Origin: CBDUQI01 sp965369325
Lineage (GTDB): Bacteria > Pseudomonadota > Gammaproteobacteria > Steroidobacterales > JBCBZW01
Reading direction: 5' to 3'
Length of the DNA stretch: 24,972 bases
NCBI GenBank assembly: GCA_965369325.1
Contig: CBDUQI010000072.1
Coordinates: 1 to 24,972 of the forward strand
Within the stretch, counting starts at the first letter, position 1. Every line of letters begins with the position of its first letter. Below, piece by piece: positions 7,290 through 14,393 of this stretch. The notes under the pieces were generated by a model. That model was not told the DNA's origin. It saw only the letters and a list, made by a program, of their open reading frames with translations, and did not search any database. Position numbers and translations under genes: made by a program.

Positions 7290-9212
7290 CTAGCTGGCCT
7301 TGCGCACGCGCAAATACCACTCCGACAGCAGTCGGACCTGTTTCGGCGTATACCCTTTGTCTTCCATCCGGTCGACAAAGTTCTTGTGCTTCTTCTGCTC
7401 CTCGTCGGAGCCTTTGGCGTTGAAAGAGATCACCGGCAGCAGGTCTTCGGTTTTCGAGAACATCTTCTTCTCGATCACAACGCGCAACTTCTCGTAGCTG
7501 GTCCAGGACGGGTTTTTGCCCTCGTTTTTCGCGCGCGCCCGCAACACAAAATTCACCACCTCGTTGCGGAAGTCTTTCGGGTTGCTAATGCCCGCGGGTT
7601 TCTCGATTTTCTCCAACTCCTCGTTCAGCGCGGCGCGGTCCAGCATCTCGCCGGTGTCTGGGTCGCGGTAGTGTTGGTCTTGCAGCCAGAAGTCGGCGTA
7701 GGTCACGTAGCGGTCGAACAGGTTCTGGCCGTACTCCGAGTAAGACTCCAAATAGGCTTTCTGCAGCTCCTCGCCGATAAACTTAACGTAGTTGGCCTGC
7801 AGGTAGTTCTTCACGTAGCCCAGGTAGCGCTCCTGTACCTCGGCCGAGAACTGCTCGCGCAGAATCTGCTGCTCAATCACATACAGCAGGTGCACCGGGT
7901 TGGCGGCCACCTCGCTGTGGTCGAAGTTGAATACCCGGGAGAGAATCTTGAATGCGAAGCGTGTCGACAGCCCGTCCATGCCTTCATCGACGCCGGCGTA
8001 ATCGCGATACTCACGAATCGATTTAGCTTTGGGATCGGTGTCTTTCAGATTCTCCCCGTCGTAGACCCGCATCTTAGAGTAGACGCTGGAGTTTTCCGGT
8101 TCCTTAAGCCGTGAGAGCACACTGAACTGGGCCAGCATCTGCAAGGTGTCGGGCGCACACGGAGCTTTGTAAAGCGAGCTGTTGCCCAGCAATTTCTCGT
8201 AAATTCGAACTTCGTCGGACACGCGCAAGCAGTACGGCACTTTGACGATATAAACGCGGTCCAGGAAGGCCTCGTTGTTGCGGTTGCCTTTGAACGCTTG
8301 CCATTCGGATTCGTTGGAGTGCGCGAGCACAATGCCGTCGAATGGAATGGCGCCCATGCCCTCAGTGCCGTTGTAGTTGCTCTCCTGGGTGGCGGTCAGC
8401 AGGGGATGCAGCACTTTGATCGGCGCTTTGAACATCTCCACAAATTCCATCAGGCCCTGATTGGCCAGGCATAACCCACCTGAGAAGCTGTAAGCGTCCG
8501 GGTCGTCCTGGGCAAAGTGCTCGAGTTGGCGGATGTCTACCTTGCCCACCAGCGAGGAGATGTCCTGGTTGTTTTCATCACCCGGCTCGGTTTTGGCTAC
8601 GCCAATCTGCTTGAGCCGTGAGGGGTGCAGTTTGACCACTTTGAACTGGGTCACATCACCGTTGAATTCTTTCAGCCGCTTCACCGCCCAGGGCGACATG
8701 ATGGAATTAAGGTAGCGTTGCGGGATGCCAAAATCCTCTTCCAGGATGGCAGCATCTTCAGCCGGATCAAACAGCGCCAGCGGTGATTCGTTAACCGGCG
8801 AGCCCTGCAGCGCATAGATGGGCATTGTCTCCATCAATTGCTTCAGCCGTTCGGCCAACGAGGATTTGCCGCCGCCCACTGGGCCTAGCAAATACAGAAT
8901 CTGTTTGCGCTCCTCAAGGCCCTGCGCCGCATGCTTGAGGTAAGAGACGATCTGCTCAATCGTATCCTCCATGCCGTAAAATTCAGCAAATGCAGGGTAC
9001 ACATTTAGCATCTTGTTGGAGAAGATACGGCTCAGGCGCGGGTCTTCGCGCGTGTCAGTAACGGTGGGCTCACCTATCGCCATCAGCAGCCGCTCGGGCG
9101 CGCTGGCATAGACGGAGGGGTCTTCTTTGCAGAGTTGCAGATACTCCTGCAGGCTGAGCACTTCTTCCCGGGTGTGCTGATACCGTTCCAACTGCCGCGC
9201 GAAAATATCCAT
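7290..9212 (-). CDS. prkA: PrkA family serine protein kinase (YeaG)
   Basis: A 640-residue cytoplasmic ATPase/kinase. An AAA+-like N-terminal domain carries the Walker A motif GPVGGGKS at 110-117, and the C-terminal part has the PrkA kinase-like domain. The frame stays open for 34 more codons upstream, but I place the start at 9212. There MDIFARQLERYQ matches the usual N-terminus of YeaG, the length fits the family (about 640-644), and AGAGG lies upstream. In E. coli YeaG acts with YeaH under nitrogen starvation and in stationary phase, under RpoS control. Here it leads the operon prkA-yeaH-spoVR. The TIR-like gene is divergent on the other side of a 520-base gap. Confidence 0.96.
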   Translation of the reverse strand: MDIFARQLERYQHTREEVLSLQEYLQLCKEDPSVYASAPERLLMAIGEPTVTDTREDPRLSRIFSNKMLNVYPAFAEFYGMEDTIEQIVSYLKHAAQGLEERKQILYLLGPVGGGKSSLAERLKQLMETMPIYALQGSPVNESPLALFDPAEDAAILEEDFGIPQRYLNSIMSPWAVKRLKEFNGDVTQFKVVKLHPSRLKQIGVAKTEPGDENNQDISSLVGKVDIRQLEHFAQDDPDAYSFSGGLCLANQGLMEFVEMFKAPIKVLHPLLTATQESNYNGTEGMGAIPFDGIVLAHSNESEWQAFKGNRNNEAFLDRVYIVKVPYCLRVSDEVRIYEKLLGNSSLYKAPCAPDTLQMLAQFSVLSRLKEPENSSVYSKMRVYDGENLKDTDPKAKSIREYRDYAGVDEGMDGLSTRFAFKILSRVFNFDHSEVAANPVHLLYVIEQQILREQFSAEVQERYLGYVKNYLQANYVKFIGEELQKAYLESYSEYGQNLFDRYVTYADFWLQDQHYRDPDTGEMLDRAALNEELEKIEKPAGISNPKDFRNEVVNFVLRARAKNEGKNPSWTSYEKLRVVIEKKMFSKTEDLLPVISFNAKGSDEEQKKHKNFVDRMEDKGYTPKQVRLLSEWYLRVRKAS

Positions 9213-9732
9213 TTTGGAGGTTACCTCTTTCGTCGAATCGTCTGTGTTAGACACATTCAACGGATTGCGCCAAGGTCGATCTGACGCAAACCGTACCCCC
9301 CTCCGCTGGCGCATCGCAGGCGCTTGCTGCCTGGCGAAAATGCGAACCCTCTTATAGTTGGAGGCGTACGCGCGGGCCGAGTTCAGTGGAAATAGTCACG
9401 CAGTTCTCACGCGCTTGTGTAACGCATTGATGTAGCGGGATTCCCGTACAAAGTGAGGGACTTCATCTACCAGTTCCGATAACCGCATTGAGGGGGCTTG
9501 CCGTTGCGAGTTGACGGTACTCAGTTGCCCATAGGCGCGCCGTGAACCCTTTCACGAACCCGGCGTTAAGGTAATTTATGCCGCCGGTACTCGGACCTGA
9601 AGCAGATATTCTGCGTCGGTTTCGCGACCTGAATCACACGAGTGGATCGGGGTTGTTGCGCAGGTGAAGGTGGGGTCGATGCCGCGTTTACGATAAACTG
9701 GCGGCTTGTTCGCCAATGGCAGGGGAGGGGCG
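9213..9732. other. Divergent intergenic region, prkA operon and TIR-like gene
   Basis: About 520 bases with no supported gene. It should hold the promoters of the prkA operon (minus) and the TIR-like gene (plus). On the minus strand CTATAAG (9357-9351) resembles a sigma-S type -10 box, about 130 bases before the prkA start. A small inverted repeat, CGTGAA-CCCT-TTCACG, lies at 9541-9556. Close to the TIR-like gene are two more small inverted repeats, GTTTA-CGA-TAAAC and GGCG-N7-CGCC. None is strong enough to name a regulator. Confidence 0.45.
9351..9357 (-). promoter_or_regulatory. Possible sigma-S type -10 box for the prkA operon
   Basis: CTATAAG on the minus strand fits the start of the RpoS -10 consensus (CTATACT) at five of seven positions. 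No good -35 box is seen, which is common for sigma-S promoters. The E. coli counterpart operon is known to depend on RpoS. The match is short and could be chance. Confidence 0.25.
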
Positions 9733-10188
9733 ATGCCGGAAAGTGATCCGTTTCGACTTTTTATCACCCACGCATGGGCCGATCACGACGACTACCATCG
9801 TCTGTTTGAGTACCTGGGTGAGTCGACCAATTTTTTCTACCTTAATCTGAGTGACCCGCATGCTGAGTCGGTGCCGACAGGCAATAGGCTAGAGATGGAG
9901 CAGGCCTTGGCGGATCAGATCGCCAATGCGGAAGTGGTGATTGTGCTCGCTTCGCTGTGGGAGCAGGAGCAGGAGATGGTGGAATTGCAGATCGCCGTCG
10001 CCAATAAGCACCACAAGCCACTTATTGGCTTGCGCGCCTCAGGCTCACAGGTGTTCCCCAAGGCGCTTGAAGATCAGGTGACGGACGTGGTGATCTGGAA
10101 CGAGCGCACCATTGTTGATGCGATTATGTATCATTCGCGCGGCGAGAAAACCAACCGTTTCGAAGTGATTGATTTCGATTTCGACTAG
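9733..10188 (+). CDS. Solitary TIR-like domain protein (DUF1863/ThsB type)
   Basis: A 151-residue cytoplasmic protein that consists of little more than one TIR-like domain. RLFITHAWADHDDYHRLFEYL (8-28) matches the first strand and helix of the MTH538/DUF1863 TIR-like family. Then come an acidic helix leading into VVIVLASLW (68-76), the VELQIAV helix (83-89) and HKPLIGLRASG (94-104). In TIR NADases the catalytic glutamate lies in this helix, and Glu84 is the natural candidate; the stretch around it is unusually Glu/Gln-rich. ThsB of Thoeris belongs to this family and makes a cyclic nucleotide signal for ThsA. No ThsA-like gene is present here. The start is ATG 9733, with GGGAGGGG just upstream. 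The gene is alone on its strand and divergent from prkA. It may be an enzyme, a signalling adaptor or part of an unknown system. Confidence 0.8.
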   Translation: MPESDPFRLFITHAWADHDDYHRLFEYLGESTNFFYLNLSDPHAESVPTGNRLEMEQALADQIANAEVVIVLASLWEQEQEMVELQIAVANKHHKPLIGLRASGSQVFPKALEDQVTDVVIWNERTIVDAIMYHSRGEKTNRFEVIDFDFD

Positions 10189-10250
10189 CTGTTAGCGGTG
10201 TGTCCGCACCCACTTGGCAGGCGGTCCGGCGGGCTTGCCACCAGCTCGCA

Positions 10251-10829
10251 TCAGGTGCTGCCTCGGCGTGTGCCGAACAGCGCCATCAAGGCAGGCCAAA
10301 ATAACCACAATGCACCGGGCAGCGGGACCGCGGCGGGTGAGTTGAAACCGCCACTGCCGCCAACCAGCAATAAGTCCAGCGCGCCGGGGAATAGCAAAAT
10401 CTCCCAGGTACCGCTACTCACATTCACGTTTATTGCGATTGGCAACAGTGCAGGATCGACCAGAATGCTGACGAAGCCTTCGGTGATCAGCCCCTGATCG
10501 TTAGTCTGCAAGAAGGCGCCGTCGGCGAGTGTGCTGTTCTGCGGAGTCGCGCCAAGACCACTCCCGTTATCACCTACGCCGACCACGTAGTCCAGCACAT
10601 CATTGGCGGTAAACAGCTGATCGATCAGCCCATTGTTCGCCTCCAGCATCACCATGCCGCCAATCAGGTCGCCGATAAACAGCGATTCATCACAGATACC
10701 GCCGCCAAGCGCGGTGTCGTCACAGACCTCAACCACACCCTCATAGGCAAAGGTGGCGGCCGCCATGGCCGGGCTTGCACACACGCACATCATGACCGCG
10801 GCCGCGGTCACCGTGGAAGAGTTGATCAT
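10251..10829 (-). CDS. PEP-CTERM (VPLPGA) exported protein
   Basis: A 192-residue protein with a signal peptide (residues 1-23 or so, cut near PAMA-AAT) and a C-terminal sorting signal: VPLPGA, a hydrophobic helix (LWLFWPALMALFG) and a basic end (TRRGST). The middle contains CDDTALGGGICDES, with two Cys that could form a disulfide, and many Gly, Asp and Leu residues. I recognise no domain in it. As in the protein at 2514-3254, the tail should be processed by an exosortase encoded elsewhere. A good ribosome site (AGGGGAA) precedes the ATG. It is convergent with the TIR-like gene and divergent from the DUF4332 gene. Confidence 0.85.
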   Translation of the reverse strand: MINSSTVTAAAVMMCVCASPAMAAATFAYEGVVEVCDDTALGGGICDESLFIGDLIGGMVMLEANNGLIDQLFTANDVLDYVVGVGDNGSGLGATPQNSTLADGAFLQTNDQGLITEGFVSILVDPALLPIAINVNVSSGTWEILLFPGALDLLLVGGSGGFNSPAAVPLPGALWLFWPALMALFGTRRGST

Positions 10830-11134
10830 GGCTAATTCCCCTACGCGCCGGCCAGGTGATGGTGCTGGCGCTTGTTATGTATCGTCGCCTTCTGTTGCGC
10901 AGGGGCCTGATGCAGACTCCGCGGGCGTCGCTGCCCCAAGCCTAGCCACTGTGCCAGCCCCACGCAAGCGCTGGGGTCGGGGCCAGATCGAGGCCAGCGG
11001 GTGAAACATTTTTCAACCAAAACAAGCCTTGTCAGGCCTTTCTACGTGGTGCCCCGCAGGGCATACTTGCGCCTGCTTTATGTTTACCGGTCTCAGCCAA
11101 TGTCTTATCGGGGGCCGGACACCAGGGGAATGAC
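10830..11134. other. Divergent intergenic region
   Basis: About 305 bases between the second PEP-CTERM gene (minus) and the DUF4332 gene (plus). I see no gene. Two small dyads are present: TGAAA-CATT-TTTCA (11002-11015) and TGCCC-CGCA-GGGCA near 11050. No promoter is convincing. Confidence 0.4.
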
Positions 11135-11539
11135 ATGACCAAACTTTCTGAAGTTGAAGGCATCGGGCCCGTCTACGCGGGCAAGCTGGAGGCGGGTGGC
11201 ATCACTTCGCAGGAAGATCTGCTGAGCAAGTGCGCAACACCCAAGGGCCGCAAAGATGTATGTGCCAACTGCGACGTGGGCGACAAGCAGCTGCTCAATT
11301 GGGTAAATCGGGCGGATCTGGCGCGCGTGAAAGGCATCGGCAGCGAGTACGCTGACTTGTTGGAATGCGCTGGCGTGGATACCGTGCCCGAGTTGGCTCA
11401 GCGCAATGCAGCCAATCTGCATGCCAAAATGGTCGAAGTGAACGAGCAGAAGAACCTGGTGCGCAAAGTGCCCAGCGAATCTCAGGTTACCGACTGGGTC
11501 TCGCAGGCAAAAGACTTGCCGCGCGCCATTCACTACTAG
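11135..11539 (+). CDS. DUF4332 helix-hairpin-helix protein
   Basis: A 134-residue soluble protein that fits the DUF4332 family. Two helix-hairpin-helix motifs are visible: VEGIGPVYAGKLEAGGI at 7-23 and VKGIGSEYADLLECAGV around 67-84. Each has the Gly-hydrophobic-Gly hairpin that in this fold contacts DNA backbone. Three cysteines cluster in the middle (KCATPKGRKDVCANC), possibly a metal site. The C-terminal WVSQAKDL closely resembles WVTQAQDL near the end of the coiled-coil protein at 19581-20459. The start has AGGGGA upstream. The role is unknown; nucleic-acid binding is the obvious guess. Confidence 0.85.
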   Translation: MTKLSEVEGIGPVYAGKLEAGGITSQEDLLSKCATPKGRKDVCANCDVGDKQLLNWVNRADLARVKGIGSEYADLLECAGVDTVPELAQRNAANLHAKMVEVNEQKNLVRKVPSESQVTDWVSQAKDLPRAIHY

Positions 11540-11626
11540 AGGCCAGGGCGACAGACCCGGAGCGGCTTGGCGCCCGCGCTTGCGCGGTGCCACCCAGACT
11601 CTGCCGGCCACTAGGCCTTTCAGCGT

Positions 11627-11648
11627 CACACGGGCCTTTGCCTGTGTG
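11627..11648 (+). terminator. Possible terminator of the DUF4332 gene
   Basis: CACACGGGC (11627-11635) pairs with GCCTGTGTG (11640-11648) with one G-T pair and a CTTT loop. GCGCTTT follows, so the U-tract is short. It lies 88 bases after the stop codon. Confidence 0.4.
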
Positions 11649-11654
11649 GCGCTT

Positions 11655-11660
11655 TATAAT
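11655..11660 (+). promoter_or_regulatory. Consensus -10 box (TATAAT) directly before a start codon
   Basis: A perfect TATAAT ends six bases before ATG 11667, which would put the transcription start on the start codon itself. No good -35 box is seen. Confidence 0.4.
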
Positions 11661-11666
11661 ACTTGC

Positions 11667-11942
11667 ATGTTAAGAAAATCAGCCTTGTTGTTCTTTGCCC
11701 TCAGCGGTTGTGCGCTGGCGGCTGCCGTGTATTTGCTGTTCGATGTCAGTCGTGGTATTCCGTTTCGGTTTGAGACCGAGCTGGCGCTGGCGGCGGTATT
11801 CGCGGTGTTGTTACCGCTGGTGGCGGTCGCGCTTGTCCGTCGCTTTGGCCCCTGGACCGAGCGGCCGTATGCGGGCTACGTCGCTTACATCGGGACCGCT
11901 CTGCTTGGGGCGCTCGTGTTCGGCGTGTCCGCGCTGCTGTAG
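11667..11942 (+). CDS. Small membrane protein, three predicted helices
   Basis: A 91-residue protein, almost all hydrophobic. Three membrane segments can be seen, at about 5-25 (after the basic MLRK), 38-59 and 71-91. A short charged stretch RRFGPWTERPY lies between the second and third. No family is recognised. The frame is open upstream of 11667, but that part is polar and lacks a ribosome site. The ATG at 11667 also has no Shine-Dalgarno sequence; instead TATAAT lies six bases upstream, so the message may be leaderless. The hydrolase gene follows after 10 bases and may share the transcript. Confidence 0.6.
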   Translation: MLRKSALLFFALSGCALAAAVYLLFDVSRGIPFRFETELALAAVFAVLLPLVAVALVRRFGPWTERPYAGYVAYIGTALLGALVFGVSALL

Positions 11943-11952
11943 CAACTTACCA

Positions 11953-12828
11953 GTGATTGAAGACATCACGTTGCAGTGCAACGGACTGGCTCTGTCCGCC
12001 CGGATCAGCGGGCCGCCCGAGGGTGTTCCACTGCTGTGCTTGCACGGCTGGATGGATAATGCGGCCAGCTATCAGGCCCTGGCCAGCCATCTACTTGCCT
12101 CTCATGCCCCCGTTCGTCTGTGCGCACTGGACTTACCGGGTCACGGGCATTCCCAGCACCGCCCGTCGGGCACGCTTTATCACTACGTGGACTTTGTGCG
12201 CGATGCGCACGCGGCCGCTCTCGCGCTCGGCTGGGAGCGCTATTGTGTGGCAGGGCATTCGATGGGCGCCGGACTGGCAACGTTGCTCAGCGCGGCCAGC
12301 GAGCAAGTGCAGCGCTGCGTGTTGATTGAGGGCATCGGCCCCGTTAGCACTGAGGCGGTACAGGCGCCGGAGGTTATGCGAAAAGCCCTGCAGCAAAGCG
12401 TCAAGGTGCCAGGTGCCAATGCGCCCTTGTTTGCCAGTGTCGAGGATGCGGTGCGAGTGAGGATGACCAGCCGGATCAAACTGGACCAGCCTAACGCGCG
12501 GCTTATTTGCGAGCGTGCATTGCGCCAAGTAGAAGGCGGCTACCGGTGGCGCACAGACCCGCGGTTGCGATGGACGTCCATGTTACGCCTGACGCCAGAG
12601 CTAGCGATGGAATTTGTGCGCGGTATGCGTGCGCCGACGCTGCTGATATCCGCTGCTGAGGGGATGCGCGATGTGCTGCCGGAGTACCAGGCACGGGTGC
12701 AGGCGCATCCGGATTTGCAACATGTGGTATTGCCGGGCGGTCATCATTTGCATATGCAGGGCTCAGCCGGGGCTGCTGCGGAGCACATCAGCGCTTTTTT
12801 GACGGCAGGGGGATACGATGAAGCTTAG
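11953..12828 (+). CDS. Alpha/beta hydrolase
   Basis: A cytoplasmic alpha/beta-hydrolase-fold protein of about 291 residues. LLCLHGWMDNAASY (27-40) is the oxyanion-hole region, LDLPGHGHS (59-67) the usual strand-turn, and GHSMGA (101-106) the nucleophile elbow with Ser103. PGGHHLHM near the C-terminus supplies the catalytic histidine. The start is unsure. I take GTG 11953, just before IEDITLQCNG, because the open frame farther upstream overlaps the membrane-protein gene and does not look like protein. The ribosome site is weak. It is followed with an 11-base overlap by the DUF2505 gene, which suggests coupling. Substrate unknown. Confidence 0.88.
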   Translation: MIEDITLQCNGLALSARISGPPEGVPLLCLHGWMDNAASYQALASHLLASHAPVRLCALDLPGHGHSQHRPSGTLYHYVDFVRDAHAAALALGWERYCVAGHSMGAGLATLLSAASEQVQRCVLIEGIGPVSTEAVQAPEVMRKALQQSVKVPGANAPLFASVEDAVRVRMTSRIKLDQPNARLICERALRQVEGGYRWRTDPRLRWTSMLRLTPELAMEFVRGMRAPTLLISAAEGMRDVLPEYQARVQAHPDLQHVVLPGGHHLHMQGSAGAAAEHISAFLTAGGYDEA

Positions 12829-13309
12829 CCTCGCACACGAGTATGACTACGATCTGCAAGTGGTCTGGGCCGCGTTTACCGACGCTGGATTTATCCAGGC
12901 GAAATACGAGGGCGTGGGCGCGCGCGCGATCCGGATACAGCAGTGCAGTGAGAGTGATGAGGGGTTTGATCTGGTCGTGGAACGTGAGGTGGAACTGGAT
13001 GCGCCGGCGCTATTGCAGAGCTTCCTCGGCGCCTGGAACAAGGTGGTGCAGACCGAGCACTGGCGCCAGGTGCACGGCGAGTACGTAAACGAGTTCAGCG
13101 TCAGCTCAGCCGGTATACCGGTCAACATTGAAGGCGTGGGCTTGCTCAAACGCGACGATGAAGGCTGCATCTACGAAATCGACGTGCATATCACCAGTGA
13201 GGTGCCGCTAGTTGGCAATAAGCTGGCGCAGTTTGTCGCCGAATCCACGGAACGGTCGCTGGATGAGGAATTCGACTACATCAGCGAACATCTTGAACCC
13301 TACGCATAG
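12818..13309 (+). CDS. DUF2505 family protein (SRPBCC-like fold)
   Basis: A 163-residue soluble protein that fits DUF2505 over its whole length. It begins KLSLAHEYDYDLQVVWAAFTDAGFIQAKYEG, typical of START/SRPBCC-like folds that bind hydrophobic ligands, and ends with a long helix (GNKLAQFVAESTERSLDEEFDYISEHL). The ATG overlaps the end of the hydrolase gene by 11 bases and has AGGGGG upstream. Ligand and function are not known. It probably shares a transcript with the hydrolase before it. Confidence 0.85.
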   Translation: MKLSLAHEYDYDLQVVWAAFTDAGFIQAKYEGVGARAIRIQQCSESDEGFDLVVEREVELDAPALLQSFLGAWNKVVQTEHWRQVHGEYVNEFSVSSAGIPVNIEGVGLLKRDDEGCIYEIDVHITSEVPLVGNKLAQFVAESTERSLDEEFDYISEHLEPYA

Positions 13310-13325
13310 AACCCGAGCTGTACTT

Positions 13326-13844
13326 GTGCCCGGCGTCTTTTTTGCGGGCAGGCTGGCCAGCGCGACCATCGGATGCGTTGCGCTGCTTGGGGCTTGCGCG
13401 CCCGCGCCGTTGCCGCTCGGCGATACGCTCACCGGCCGGGTGCATAAGGTGCAGGATGGCGATTCTTTCACGCTGCGTCTGGCGGACGGGACAATGGCGC
13501 GGATAAGGTTGCACGCTATTGATGCGCCGGAGCATCGCCAGCCCTACGCTGACACCTCGCGCTCAGCACTTGTGGCGGCGCTGAAAGGGACGAAACTGCA
13601 ACTGGCGGTGCGTGATACTGATCGTTACGGTCGTATTGTAGCGGCGGTTAGCGCCGACGGTTCGGATGTGGGATTGCACCTAGTGTCGCAGGGACTGGCC
13701 TGGCATTACGAGCAGTACGCACCGCAGCAGCCACGGGCGCTTCGTCGCGCCTACGCCGACGCACAGCGCCAGGCGCGTGATGCGGCGGTTGGACTGTGGT
13801 CGCAATCACAGCCGGTGCCGCCATGGGAGTGGCGTCGGCGCTGA
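13326..13844 (+). CDS. Staphylococcal-nuclease-like (thermonuclease) lipoprotein
   Basis: About 172 residues. A hydrophobic leader with lipobox LGAC (Cys24) is followed by one SNase domain (about 34-160). All main active-site positions can be matched: Asp46 in VQDGDSF, Arg61 and Asp66 and Glu69 in RLHAIDAPE, and Arg103 in YGR. It should therefore be an active calcium-dependent nuclease at the cell surface or in the periplasm. The frame is open farther upstream into the DUF2505 gene. I choose GTG 13326 because it gives a proper lipoprotein signal, although the ribosome site is weak. It lies 16 bases after the DUF2505 gene. Confidence 0.87.
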   Translation: MPGVFFAGRLASATIGCVALLGACAPAPLPLGDTLTGRVHKVQDGDSFTLRLADGTMARIRLHAIDAPEHRQPYADTSRSALVAALKGTKLQLAVRDTDRYGRIVAAVSADGSDVGLHLVSQGLAWHYEQYAPQQPRALRRAYADAQRQARDAAVGLWSQSQPVPPWEWRRR

Positions 13845-13906
13845 ACAGGACAAGCGGCTGCCAGGCGGACAGCTATCGGCACCGGGGAGTCGCGCAAGCT
13901 GGCAGT

Positions 13907-14113
13907 TCAGTCCGAACTGATATCATGCATCTCGCTGGTGTGCCGCCGATCCAGCTCTCTCCACATCTCAGTGTCGCTGGGCTCCCGTGCATTGCTCGCA
14001 CGGGCGTCCTTCAACATTAGTCGCGTAAGCCAACCAGGATGCTCAGTCTGATCGTGTTCGATCTTCTCGAGCCTTGCGTTCATCCTGGTAATCATATCGT
14101 TGACCGACTTCAT
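13907..14113 (-). CDS. Possible small hypothetical protein, 68 residues
   Basis: The minus strand is open for 68 codons with a protein-like composition: MKSVNDMITRMNARLEKIEHDQTE would form a short amphipathic helix, and the rest is charged and soluble. No family is recognised. The ribosome site is weak (GAGA). In favour of a real gene, a perfect CRP-type core lies upstream at a distance that would be near -41 from a start site around 14148, where CATAGA could be the -10 box. Against it are the short length and the lack of known relatives. Confidence 0.4.
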   Translation of the reverse strand: MKSVNDMITRMNARLEKIEHDQTEHPGWLTRLMLKDARASNAREPSDTEMWRELDRRHTSEMHDISSD

Positions 14114-14179
14114 CGTGGTCTCGAGTTACGGCTTTTGTTCCAGGGGTTGACCAGTCTATGTAGGGCAGGTGCCCGTTGG

Positions 14180-14197
14180 CTGTGAAACCGGTCACAG
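14180..14197. promoter_or_regulatory. Perfect CRP/Vfr/Clp-type binding core
   Basis: CTGTGA-AACCGG-TCACAG has both half-sites TGTGA and TCACA at the correct six-base spacing, and symmetry extends one more base on each side. This is the core recognised by the CRP family. It could control the small minus-strand gene at 13907-14113, from about -41, or something on the plus strand. Confidence 0.6.
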
Positions 14198-14236
14198 TTC
14201 GCGTTTGTCATAATTTCGGCCAGCGCCCCCGCCGAT

Positions 14237-14256
14237 TGACGCGCACGTGACGCGCA
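14237..14256. repeat. Tandem direct repeat TGACGCGCA with 11-base period
   Basis: Two identical 9-base copies are separated by CG, so they recur about once per helical turn. Response regulators often bind such repeats. There is no further support. Confidence 0.35.
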
Positions 14257-14393
14257 AATGGGCCGATGCGGTTGGCGGGCTACATTTGTTCACTGCCTTG
14301 TGGCCGCTTTGTGAGACTGCTCACGTCCAAGCGGCGGCGAGGTTGGTTATCATCGCGCTCCGAATCGGGAAAACAACAACAGCAGGAAAGCGC

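Larger units (their letters stand above)
13845..14393. other. Regulatory-rich intergenic region
   Basis: About 550 bases between two plus-strand genes. It holds a possible small minus-strand gene (13907-14113), a CRP-type site (14180-14197), a tandem direct repeat TGACGCGCA (14237-14245 and 14248-14256) and an inverted repeat GTGAG-ACTG-CTCAC (14311-14324). The rest shows nothing I can name. Confidence 0.5.

Noticed and set aside
9280..9300. Possible sigma-54 promoter upstream of prkA
   Set aside because: A GG-N10-GC pair exists on the minus strand, but the positions around it do not match TGGCAC.
9213..9314. N-terminal extension of PrkA by 34 codons
   Set aside because: The extension lacks a ribosome site and does not look like the family; MDIFARQLERYQ at 9212 matches the usual YeaG N-terminus and length.
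9733..10188. Complete Thoeris defence system
   Set aside because: Only a ThsB-like gene is present; the neighbours are a stress operon and a PEP-CTERM gene, with no ThsA-like effector.
11695..11952. Long upstream extension of the alpha/beta hydrolase
   Set aside because: This part overlaps the membrane-protein gene in another frame and is rich in Arg, Cys, Ser and Trp, as expected of a shadow frame.
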